Made by a program: the position numbers and the translations under genes. A DNA stretch of 64,000 bases from an uncultured Eubacteriales bacterium (GTDB taxonomy: Bacteria > Bacillota > Clostridia > Tissierellales > Peptoniphilaceae): assembly GCA_900539225.1 (NCBI GenBank), contig UQBO01000005.1:34267-98266 (forward strand), read 5' to 3'. The notes under the pieces were generated by a model that was given only the letters and a program-made list of their open reading frames with translations, was not told where the DNA came from and did not search any database. Position 1 is the stretch's first letter. Each line of letters begins with the position of its first letter. Shown here piece after piece: positions 15,630 to 24,222 of this stretch.

Positions 15630-18600
15630 CTAATTATCTTTAGAAGACTTTCTTTCTTTTTCTTCGTTAAGTAGGTCTTTGATAATCTTATCTAGTTCGA
15701 TAGCATCTTGATTATCTTTTACCTCTTCTTTCACGTCTTCTTCTTTCTTAGTCTTCTTATCTTTTTCATCCTCATCAAAGTCTTTAAATAGGTTTGTGTC
15801 GTCTATCTCTCTCTTCTTTCTCTTCATTTCTTCTTCCATTTGTTTCTTTAAAACTGTTTCATCTTCTTTAACTTTGATGTTTCTATACTTAAGCATGCCT
15901 GTACCTGCTGGTATGATTTTGCCTATGATAACGTTTTCCTTAAGTCCTACTAACTCATCTTTCTTGCCTCTGATTGCTGCTTCAGTTAAAACTCTTGTTG
16001 TTTCTTGGAATGAAGCTGCTGATAAGAATGAATCTGTTGCTAGTGATGACTTGGATATACCAAGTAATATTCTCTTACCTTCTGCTGGTACTTTGCCTTC
16101 TTCTTTAAGTTTTTTGTTTTCATGAATGAAGTCGTATATGTTTACAAGTGCTCCTGGTAAGAATGAAGAATCGTTTTGTGCTTCTATCCTTACTTTCTTA
16201 AGCATTTGTTTACAGATGATTTCAATGTGCTTGTCATTGATATCGATACCTGTCATTCTATATACTCTTTGTACTTCTTTTATTATATAGTCTTCAACGC
16301 CTTCTACGCCAAGAACCTTCATGATTTCTTGAGGTGATGCGTTACCTTCTGTGATTTCTTTACCTTTTTCGATGTAGTCGCCTTCATGAACTTTAAGTCT
16401 TGCCGCGTAATTTACAGGGTGATCAACTGCGATGCCTTCTTTGTCATCTGTAATAACAATGACTCTTTGTTGTGGATCGTCTTCATTGATTGATACAGTA
16501 CCTGAAATTTGAGCGATTTGCGCTTGTCCTTTTGGCTTTCTAGCTTCGAAAAGTTCTTCAACTCTTGGAAGACCTTGAGTGATATCGTCTGCGTTGGCTA
16601 CCCCACCTGAGTGGAAATTTCTCATTGTAAGCTGCGTACCTGGCTCGCCTATTGATTGAGCGGCTATGATACCAACTGATTCACCAATGTTTACGATATT
16701 GCCTGTTGCCAAGTTTCTTCCGTAGCACTTAGCGCAAACGCCGTGCTTAGTTTGACAAGTAAGAACGCTTCTTACCTTAACTTCTTCTATGCCTATCTCT
16801 TGTATAAAGTGAGCTGTCTCTTCATCTATAAGTTCGTCCTTCTTAACGATAATCGAGCCGTCTTTAGGATTTACTATGTCTTCAAAAGCATATCTGCCTA
16901 CTAGTCTTTCTTCTAGCTCTTCAAGAATTTCTTTGCCATCTCTTATAGTTCTAACAGTATGTCCTTGATCAGTGTGACAATCGTCTTCTGTTACTATAAC
17001 GTCTTGAGATACGTCAACCAATCTTCTTGTTAGGTAACCAGAGTCCGCTGTCTTTAAGGCAATGTCTGATAGACCCTTTCTAGAACCGTGTGATGATAAG
17101 AAGAACTCTAGTACTGATAGTCCCTCTCTAAAGTTTGACTTGATAGGGATTTCTACTGTCTTACCAGTTGATGATGCCATCAAACCACGCATACCGCCTA
17201 ATTGACGGATTTGGTTCTTACTACCTCTGGCTCCTGAGTCCGCCATGATGAAGATGTTGTTTAATGGGTCTAGTGACTTCATAAGCGCTTCAGTAACTTC
17301 ATCAGTGATGCCGTTCCAAATATTGATAACGCCTTCGTATCTTTCTTCTTCAGTCATGAAACCGTCTCTGTAAGCTCTTTCGTACTTTTCTACTTCCTTT
17401 TGTGCCTTGTCTATAAGCTCAGTCTTTTCCTTAGGAACTACAACGTCCGCCATAGATATAGATACTGCTGAAAGTGTTGAGTGCTTATAACCAGTTGATT
17501 TGATGTGGTCTAGTAACTTACTAGTAACAATATTGCCGTGTTTTTGATAGCATTTATCAAGTATAGTTCCCAAAGTCTTCTTTGAAACAACTCTGTCAAT
17601 TTCTAGTGAGTATGGATCTTCTTCTCTATTTACAAAGCCAAGGTCTTGAGGTATCTTTTTATTAAGAATGAATCTACCAACAGTTGATTCAACAAGTTTG
17701 CCTCTGTCCTCTTCATCAATTTTTACTCTAACCTTAACTTTTGCGTGTAGGTCTATAAGTCCTAATTGATAAGCCTTTATCATCTCATCATAATCTTCGA
17801 AGATGTGGCCTGAGCCCTTGCTTCCTTCTATATCAAGTGTCATGTAATAGCAGCCTAGTACCATGTCTTGTGATGGTATTGAAATTGGCTTACCATCCTT
17901 TGGTGCTAAGATATTGTTAATTGAAAGCATTAATAATCTTGCTTCAGCTTGTGCTTCTATTGATAGTGGTAGATGCACCGCCATTTGGTCACCGTCGAAG
18001 TCCGCATTATATGCTGAACATACTAGTGGATGTAGTTTTATTGCCTTACCTTCAACTAAAACTGGTTCAAAGGCTTGAATACCAAGTCTATGAAGAGTCG
18101 GTGCCCTGTTTAATAGTACTGGGTGATCCTTGATAACGTATTCAAGTACGTCCCAAATATCTGATTTAGCTCTCTCTACCATTCTCTTAGCGCTCTTAAT
18201 GTTATGAGCCTTTCCTGTTTCAACAAGTCTTCTCATAACAAATGGCTTGAACAGTTCTAGCGCCATCATCTTAGGAAGACCGCATTGGTAGAACTTTAGC
18301 TTAGGTCCTACAACAATTACAGATCTACCTGAGTAGTCAACTCTCTTACCTAGTAAGTTTTGTCTAAATCTACCTTGTTTACCCTTTATCATATCGGATA
18401 GAGACTTAAGTGGTCTGTTTCCAGGGCCAGTTACTGCTCTTCCGCGTCTGCCGTTATCAATCAGTGCGTCAACTGCTTCTTGAAGCATTCTCTTTTCGTT
18501 TCTTGTAATGATTTCTGGTGCGTTTAGTTCAAGTAGTCTTCTAAGTCTGTTGTTTCTGTTGATAACTCTTCTATATAAATCGTTTAAGTCGCTTGTCGCA

Positions 18601-19349
18601 AATCTACCGCCATCTAGTTGAACCATAGGTCTCAAATCTGGTGGTATAACTGGAAGTGCTTCGATAACCATCCACTCAGGTCTATTGCCTGATTGTCTGA
18701 ATGATTCAATAGTTTCAAGCTTTCTTAAAACTTTGATCTTCTTTTGTGTGGATGCGCCTTCAAGCTCTTCTGTTAGTTCCTGTGCTTCTTTATCTAGGTC
18801 TATGGCCTTAAGCAGCTCAAGTATAGCTTCTGCGCCCATCCTAGCATCGAATGAGCCGTAGCCAAACATATCTATAGCTTCTGAATATTCTTGTTCATTT
18901 AAGATTTGTTTATACTTTAAGCCAGTTTTGCCTGGATCCATAACTATATATGAAGCGAAGTAAACAACGTGTTCAAGCTCTTTTGGTGAAACGTCAAGTA
19001 CTATGGCTATCCTTGAAGGTGTTCCTTTAAGGTACCAAATGTGTGTACATGGACTAGCAAGCTCTATGTGTCCCATCCTTTCACGTCTTACCTTAGCTCT
19101 TGTAATTTCAACGCCGCACTTATCGCATATCATGCCTTTGTATCTAATCTTGTTGTATTTACCGCAGTGACAAGTCCAGTCTTTTACAGGTCCAAATATC
19201 TTTTCACAGAACAAGCCTTCTGCTTCGGGCTTTAATGTTCTGTAATTTATTGTTTCTGGTTTTTTAACTTCTCCCTTAGACCACTCTCTGATGTCTTGGC
19301 TTGATGCAAGGCCTATTTGAATACTGTTAAATTTATTTAATTCGAACAA
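15630..19349 (-). CDS. rpoC: RNA polymerase subunit beta'
   Basis: 1239 residues. Zinc-binding N-terminus CHCGKYNKIRYKGMICDKCG, catalytic NADFDGDQMAVH, bridge/trigger region (GARGSKNQIRQLGGMRGLMA), second Cys cluster (CQTKHGVCAKCYG). Starts with TTG (19349) behind GGAGGAAGG; the conserved MFELNKFNSIQIGLAS N-terminus leaves no alternative. After the usual end (GMLKYRNIKV) there is an extra tail of about 75 residues, very rich in K, E and D (KKQMEEEMKRKKREIDD...EERKSSKDN), probably unstructured or helical. Co-transcribed with rpoB (21 bp gap). Confidence 0.98.
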   Translation of the reverse strand: MFELNKFNSIQIGLASSQDIREWSKGEVKKPETINYRTLKPEAEGLFCEKIFGPVKDWTCHCGKYNKIRYKGMICDKCGVEITRAKVRRERMGHIELASPCTHIWYLKGTPSRIAIVLDVSPKELEHVVYFASYIVMDPGKTGLKYKQILNEQEYSEAIDMFGYGSFDARMGAEAILELLKAIDLDKEAQELTEELEGASTQKKIKVLRKLETIESFRQSGNRPEWMVIEALPVIPPDLRPMVQLDGGRFATSDLNDLYRRVINRNNRLRRLLELNAPEIITRNEKRMLQEAVDALIDNGRRGRAVTGPGNRPLKSLSDMIKGKQGRFRQNLLGKRVDYSGRSVIVVGPKLKFYQCGLPKMMALELFKPFVMRRLVETGKAHNIKSAKRMVERAKSDIWDVLEYVIKDHPVLLNRAPTLHRLGIQAFEPVLVEGKAIKLHPLVCSAYNADFDGDQMAVHLPLSIEAQAEARLLMLSINNILAPKDGKPISIPSQDMVLGCYYMTLDIEGSKGSGHIFEDYDEMIKAYQLGLIDLHAKVKVRVKIDEEDRGKLVESTVGRFILNKKIPQDLGFVNREEDPYSLEIDRVVSKKTLGTILDKCYQKHGNIVTSKLLDHIKSTGYKHSTLSAVSISMADVVVPKEKTELIDKAQKEVEKYERAYRDGFMTEEERYEGVINIWNGITDEVTEALMKSLDPLNNIFIMADSGARGSKNQIRQLGGMRGLMASSTGKTVEIPIKSNFREGLSVLEFFLSSHGSRKGLSDIALKTADSGYLTRRLVDVSQDVIVTEDDCHTDQGHTVRTIRDGKEILEELEERLVGRYAFEDIVNPKDGSIIVKKDELIDEETAHFIQEIGIEEVKVRSVLTCQTKHGVCAKCYGRNLATGNIVNIGESVGIIAAQSIGEPGTQLTMRNFHSGGVANADDITQGLPRVEELFEARKPKGQAQIAQISGTVSINEDDPQQRVIVITDDKEGIAVDHPVNYAARLKVHEGDYIEKGKEITEGNASPQEIMKVLGVEGVEDYIIKEVQRVYRMTGIDINDKHIEIICKQMLKKVRIEAQNDSSFLPGALVNIYDFIHENKKLKEEGKVPAEGKRILLGISKSSLATDSFLSAASFQETTRVLTEAAIRGKKDELVGLKENVIIGKIIPAGTGMLKYRNIKVKEDETVLKKQMEEEMKRKKREIDDTNLFKDFDEDEKDKKTKKEEDVKEEVKDNQDAIELDKIIKDLLNEEKERKSSKDN

Positions 19350-19370
19350 ATTACCTTCCTCCTTGTCTTT

Positions 19371-22300
19371 CTACAAAGAACTATCGTCATCTAGATCTAG
19401 GTCTTCATCAATCTCGTCGATGTCGCTGCCTATGTCTAGATCGTCGTCCATGTCCAAATCTTCTTCATCTATATCTTCAAAATCTTCGTCAATATCTTCT
19501 TCGATGTCTTCATCGTCATCTTCATCGTAGTCATCTTCATCCACATCATCTTCATCGTAATCAATGTCATCTTCGTCTTCATCTGTGCCCTTGGATGATT
19601 CTTCGTCAAAGAAGTTTACAAATTCTTCATCATCCTTATAATCAGTGTCCATGCTCTTGAAGTCGCCTGCAATGATTTCTCTTTCGTTCATGAAATCATC
19701 TTCATCATCAAGTTCCATCTCATTGTCGTCTTGGTCAAGGACCTTAACATCAAGAAGTAAACTTTGAAGTTCCTTTACAAGTACCTTGAATGATTCAGGT
19801 ATACCTGGTTCTGGAATGTTCTTTCCTTTGACGATGGCTTCATATGTCTTAACACGGCCATTGATATCGTCGGACTTAACAGTTAATATCTCTTGAAGTA
19901 CGTGGCTTGCACCATAACCTTCAAGGGCCCAAACTTCCATTTCCCCGAATCTTTGTCCACCAAATTGTGCCTTACCGCCAAGTGGTTGTTGAGTAACTAG
20001 TGAGTATGGTCCAATGCTTCTTGCGTGAATCTTTTCGTCAACTAAGTGGTGAAGCTTAAGCATATACATGTAACCAACTGTTACTGGATTGTCAAATAAC
20101 TTTCCTGTTCTACCGTCTCTTAGATAAATCTTACCGCTCTTAGGATAGCCAGCCTTATCAAGCGCTTCAAGTATATCGTTTTCGTTAGCACCGTCAAATA
20201 CTGGTGTTGAAACGTACATACCAAGCTTTTTAGCCGCCATACCCAAGTGAACTTCAAGTACTTGTCCAAGGTTCATACGAGATGGTACACCCATTGGGTT
20301 TAGTAGGATTTGTAGTGGTGTGCCGTCTGGTAAGTATGGCATGTCCTCTTCAGGAAGTATTCTTGAGATGACACCCTTGTTACCGTGTCTACCACACATC
20401 TTGTCACCAACAGATATCTTTCTCTTTGTAGCAATATATACTCTGACCATCCTATTTACACCAGGTGATAGCTCATCAGCATTTTCCCTTGTAAATTCCT
20501 TAACGTCAACAACTATACCAGCTTCGCCGTGAGGCACCTTAAGAGATGTATCTCTTACTTCTCTTGATTTTTCTCCAAATATAGCTCTTAGTAGTCTTTC
20601 TTCAGCAGGTAGATCCTTTTCTCCCTTAGGAGTAACCTTACCAACTAAGATGTCGCCTGCCTTAACTTCAGCGCCAATCCTGATAATACCGTCTTTGTCA
20701 AGGTTCTTAAGAAGCTCTTCACTAGTGTTTGGAATATCTCTAGTAATTTCTTCAGGTCCAAGCTTTGTATCTCTTGATTCTGATTCGTATTCTTCTATAT
20801 GAATAGATGTCAATACATCTTCATAAACAAGTCTTTCGTTGATTAGTATCGCGTCTTCGTAGTTGTAGCCTTCCCAAGTCATAAACGCTACTAAGATGTT
20901 CTTGCCTAGTGACATTTCACCAAGGTTAGTGCTTGGTCCGTCCGCAATTACATCGCCCTTCTTAACCTTTTCGCCCGCTTGAACTATAGGTCTTTGGTTA
21001 ATAGTAGTGCCTTGGTTAGAGCTTGTAAATTTGATTAATTTATATGAATCAATGTTCTTATCTTTATTTTCAATAACGATGCTCTTTGCATCAACTTTTT
21101 TAACAATACCGTCGTTTTTAGCAACAACACATACGCCTGAGTCCTTAGCAGCCTTGTACTCAATACCAGTCGCAACGATAGGTGCTTCTGTCATAAGTAG
21201 AGGAACCGCTTGTCTTTGCATGTTTGAACCCATTAGCGCACGGTTCGCGTCGTCATTTTCCAAGAAAGGTATCATCGCTGTACCAACTGAAACTATTTGT
21301 CTAGGTGATACGTCCATATAATCAATTTCTTCTTTTCTGAACATGTCCATCAAAGTATCGTTTTCAGCCTTACTTCTAGCAACTATGATATCGTTTTTAA
21401 AGTAGCCTTTTTCGTCAATTGGCTCGTTCGCTTGAGCTATGATGCACTCATCTTCAACGTCAGCGCTGATATATTGAATCTCATCACTAACTCTTCCTGT
21501 ACCTTTTTCTACCTTTCTATAAGGAGCTTCGATAAAACCATATTCATTAATCCTTGCAAATGATGCCAAGGATGTGATAAGACCGATGTTTGGTCCTTCT
21601 GGTGTCTCTATAGGGCACATTCTAGCGTATTGAGAGTTATGAATATCTCTTACTTCAAAGCCCGCTCTATCCCTTGAAAGTCCTCCAGGTCCTAGCGCTG
21701 ACATTCTTCTCTTGTGAGTTAACTCACTAAGAGGGTTAGTTTGGTCCATGAATTGAGAAAGTTGTGATGAGCCGAAGAACTCCTTAAGTGAGGCAACTAC
21801 TGGTCTTATGTTGATAAGACTTTGAGGAGTAGCAGCTTCAGGGTCTTGAGTAGTCATTCTTTCACGAATAACTCTCTCCATTCTGGAAAGACCGATTCTG
21901 AATTGGTTTTGTAAAAGTTCACCAACGCTTCTTACACGTCTGTTGCCTAGGTGGTCGATGTTGTCAAATTGACCAACGCCACGCATTAAGTTAAATTGGT
22001 AGTTGATAGCACTTATTATGTCATCAATTTCAATTCTCTTTGGATATATTTCTTTAATATTTTCTATGATTAAGTTTTTAAGCTCTTCGTCGTCCTTAGC
22101 TTCGTCCATAAGTTCATGCATTAGTGGTGCATAAATCTTATCCTTAAGTCCAAGCTCTTCAAAATTAACCTTTGTATCAAAAGCTTCAGGATATACAAAG
22201 TTATTACCTACAACCCTGATCTCTTCACCATTGTCCAAAACTATGTCAATGGTATTAACAAAGTTATCTTCAATCTTTTGCGCCATAGGTCTATCAAGAT

Positions 22301-23222
22301 GAGTGCCCTTTTCATAGATTAATTCACCTGTGATAGGGTTCACCGCATCCATGGCAAGAGTGTGATTTTCTATCCTTCTTGCTATAGATAGCTTCTTGTT
22401 GAACTTATATCTTCCGACTTTAGCTAAGTCGTATCTCTTAGGGTCAAAGAATAGATTATTAAGTAGTGATTTAGCACTGTCTACGGCTTCTGGTTCGCCT
22501 GGTCTAAGTCTCTTGTAGATCTCAATCAAAGCCTCGTCTTGAGTCTTTGCCGTATCCTTTTCAAGAGTTGTTAGTAAATCATTAGTTTCACCTAATGTTT
22601 CAACAATTTCAAGATCAGAAACAACACCTAAAGCTCTAAGAAGTGATGTGATGATAACTTTTCTGTTCTTATCAATCTTTACATATAAAGCGCCACTCGC
22701 ATCAGTTTCAAATTCTAGCCAAGCCCCACGGTTTGGTATGATAGTTGCGCTGTAATCAAGATCACCATTCTTATTGATTTCCTTTTTGTAGTAGCAGCCT
22801 GGCGAACGAACGACTTGTGAAACAACAACCCTTTCTCCACCATTGATTATGAAAGTACCCTTATCAGTCATGATAGGTATGTCTCCCATAAATACTTCTT
22901 GCTCTTTTACCTCTCCAGTGTCTTTGTTAATTAGTCTAACCCTTGCTCTAAGAGGAGCACTGTAGTTTGTGTCCTTAATTCTGGACTCTTCTTCAGTATA
23001 CTTTAGTTCCTTTCCTATAGTATAATTGACAAACTCCAATACTAAGCTACCACCATTGTCATCAATAGGTGATATGTCGTCAAAAGCTTCCTTTAAGCCG
23101 TCATGTAAAAACCAGTCAAACGATGCAGTTTGTACCTCAATAAAATTTGGCATCTCGCAAGCTTCTTTTATCCTAGAATAACTCATTCTAGTTCTTTTTC
23201 CGTTTTCAACAGGATGTAGCAT
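19371..23222 (-). CDS. rpoB: RNA polymerase subunit beta
   Basis: 1283 residues from ATG 23222, chosen because AGGGG lies 11 nt upstream; a GTG four codons earlier sits too close to it. Rifampicin-region motif FFGSSQLSQFMDQTNPLSELTHKRRMSALGPGG is visible, as are GHNGNKGVISRILP-type and QQPLGGKAQFGGQRFGEMEVWALEGYGA segments. After the last conserved helix (LVKELQSLLLDVKVL) there is an acidic tail of about 115 residues, the final 70 almost only Asp/Glu. That makes it about 90 residues longer than B. subtilis RpoB. First gene of the rpoBC unit, with its own consensus promoter; rplJ-rplL are not adjacent. Confidence 0.98.
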   Translation of the reverse strand: MLHPVENGKRTRMSYSRIKEACEMPNFIEVQTASFDWFLHDGLKEAFDDISPIDDNGGSLVLEFVNYTIGKELKYTEEESRIKDTNYSAPLRARVRLINKDTGEVKEQEVFMGDIPIMTDKGTFIINGGERVVVSQVVRSPGCYYKKEINKNGDLDYSATIIPNRGAWLEFETDASGALYVKIDKNRKVIITSLLRALGVVSDLEIVETLGETNDLLTTLEKDTAKTQDEALIEIYKRLRPGEPEAVDSAKSLLNNLFFDPKRYDLAKVGRYKFNKKLSIARRIENHTLAMDAVNPITGELIYEKGTHLDRPMAQKIEDNFVNTIDIVLDNGEEIRVVGNNFVYPEAFDTKVNFEELGLKDKIYAPLMHELMDEAKDDEELKNLIIENIKEIYPKRIEIDDIISAINYQFNLMRGVGQFDNIDHLGNRRVRSVGELLQNQFRIGLSRMERVIRERMTTQDPEAATPQSLINIRPVVASLKEFFGSSQLSQFMDQTNPLSELTHKRRMSALGPGGLSRDRAGFEVRDIHNSQYARMCPIETPEGPNIGLITSLASFARINEYGFIEAPYRKVEKGTGRVSDEIQYISADVEDECIIAQANEPIDEKGYFKNDIIVARSKAENDTLMDMFRKEEIDYMDVSPRQIVSVGTAMIPFLENDDANRALMGSNMQRQAVPLLMTEAPIVATGIEYKAAKDSGVCVVAKNDGIVKKVDAKSIVIENKDKNIDSYKLIKFTSSNQGTTINQRPIVQAGEKVKKGDVIADGPSTNLGEMSLGKNILVAFMTWEGYNYEDAILINERLVYEDVLTSIHIEEYESESRDTKLGPEEITRDIPNTSEELLKNLDKDGIIRIGAEVKAGDILVGKVTPKGEKDLPAEERLLRAIFGEKSREVRDTSLKVPHGEAGIVVDVKEFTRENADELSPGVNRMVRVYIATKRKISVGDKMCGRHGNKGVISRILPEEDMPYLPDGTPLQILLNPMGVPSRMNLGQVLEVHLGMAAKKLGMYVSTPVFDGANENDILEALDKAGYPKSGKIYLRDGRTGKLFDNPVTVGYMYMLKLHHLVDEKIHARSIGPYSLVTQQPLGGKAQFGGQRFGEMEVWALEGYGASHVLQEILTVKSDDINGRVKTYEAIVKGKNIPEPGIPESFKVLVKELQSLLLDVKVLDQDDNEMELDDEDDFMNEREIIAGDFKSMDTDYKDDEEFVNFFDEESSKGTDEDEDDIDYDEDDVDEDDYDEDDDEDIEEDIDEDFEDIDEEDLDMDDDLDIGSDIDEIDEDLDLDDDSSL

Positions 23223-23324
23223 CCAAATATTCACCCCTTATCAAAATAACCTACTATATGTCGTACCCTAAACTAAGATTTTGAGAATAAAAACCCATTT
23301 TAAATCCTAATTATGCAATTTATA

Positions 23325-23353
23325 ATTATATAATAAGTCAAGACGAATGTCAA
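23325..23353 (-). promoter_or_regulatory. rpoBC promoter
   Basis: Perfect consensus, leftward: TTGACA (23353-23348), 17-nt spacer, TATAAT (23330-23325). The leader to rpoB is about 95 nt. Confidence 0.85.
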
Positions 23354-23419
23354 GCATTTTTTGCAAATAATTAAAATATTATACATTTTTCATATTCTTT
23401 ACCTTTATATATATATTTG

Positions 23420-23428
23420 TGTTATAAT
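23420..23428 (+). promoter_or_regulatory. Extended -10 promoter of mgtC-like gene
   Basis: TGTTATAAT (TG, one base, TATAAT at 23423-23428), within TTTGTGTTATAATA. No good -35 seen; TRTG-extended -10 promoters often lack one. Confidence 0.6.
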
Positions 23429-23449
23429 ACTTAATAGGATGGTGATTTG

Positions 23450-24115
23450 ATGGAAACATTACATATTATTGGAAGACTTTTACTCGCAGCACTACTTGGA
23501 GCCTTGATAGGCATAGAGCGTGAAAGGAAAAACAGAGCGGCCGGTCTTAGGACTCACATCATAGTCTCGCTTGCTTCTTGTTTAATCATGCTCATATCTG
23601 TCGACGGCTTTGAAGGCTTCTACGGTGACAAGGGTTGGGACGCAACAAAGTTTGCCGGTCAAGCCATAAGCGGTATCGGCTTTCTTGGTGCAGGCACTAT
23701 ACTACAAAAGAAGGATGTTGTTAAGGGACTAACGACTGCGGCAACTCTTTGGCTTTGTGCTGCCAATGGTCTTGCCGTCGGCATCGGCTATTACCAAGGA
23801 GCAATTATAGCAACTATCATTTGCCTAATCACTTTAGTTAATTTAAAAGGGCTAAATGATTTTCTAAATAAAAGAGAATTAATTAAGTTTTACATGCAAT
23901 TTGACAGTGAGAACTTTAAAAGCAGAGAATTTAAAGAATTGTGTATGAGCGAGGGCATCGAGGTGCGCTCACTTGATATACTTGAAGAGGACTTAGAAGA
24001 TTGTTCCGCAATTGAATGTACTTTGTCTCTTCCTCACAATTACAATATTGATTCTTTTCTTGATATTCTTAAAGAAAACTTAAATTTAAGACGTTCAAAA
24101 GAAAAAAGTAAATAA
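23450..24115 (+). CDS. MgtC/SapB family membrane protein
   Basis: 221 residues from ATG 23450 (a TTG one codon earlier is less likely; RBS AGGATGGTGATT). N-terminal half has 4-5 membrane helices with the family signature GALIGIERERKNRAAGLRTHIIVSLASCLIM and GQAISGIGFLGAGTI; the C-terminal 80 residues form a soluble ACT-like domain (ELIKFYMQFDSENFKSREFKELC...). MgtC relatives are linked to magnesium-limited growth and, in some pathogens, intracellular survival; here only family membership is shown. Divergent from rpoB. Confidence 0.88.
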   Translation: METLHIIGRLLLAALLGALIGIERERKNRAAGLRTHIIVSLASCLIMLISVDGFEGFYGDKGWDATKFAGQAISGIGFLGAGTILQKKDVVKGLTTAATLWLCAANGLAVGIGYYQGAIIATIICLITLVNLKGLNDFLNKRELIKFYMQFDSENFKSREFKELCMSEGIEVRSLDILEEDLEDCSAIECTLSLPHNYNIDSFLDILKENLNLRRSKEKSK

Positions 24116-24125
24116 TCTTCTCGCA

Positions 24126-24165
24126 AAAAAAGAACTATGGGCGCGCCGCTCATAGTTCTTTCTTA
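24126..24165. terminator. Bidirectional terminator (copy L of 40-bp repeat)
   Basis: AAAAAGAACTATG-GGCGCGCCGCT-CATAGTTCTTT. Ends the mgtC-like gene and is a second stop for surface protein 2. A second copy, same orientation, lies at 29156-29195, so the pair flanks surface protein 2. Confidence 0.8.
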
Positions 24166-24173
24166 TTATATAT

Positions 24174-24212
24174 AAAAATATCTGCTAAGCATATCAATCG
24201 CCTAGCAGATAT
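24174..24212 (-). terminator. Terminator of surface protein 2
   Basis: Leftward ATATCTGCTAGGC...GCTTAGCAGATAT (24212-24178) followed by TTTTTATA. Resembles the terminator of surface protein 1. Confidence 0.75.
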
Positions 24213-24222
24213 CTTCTAAAAT

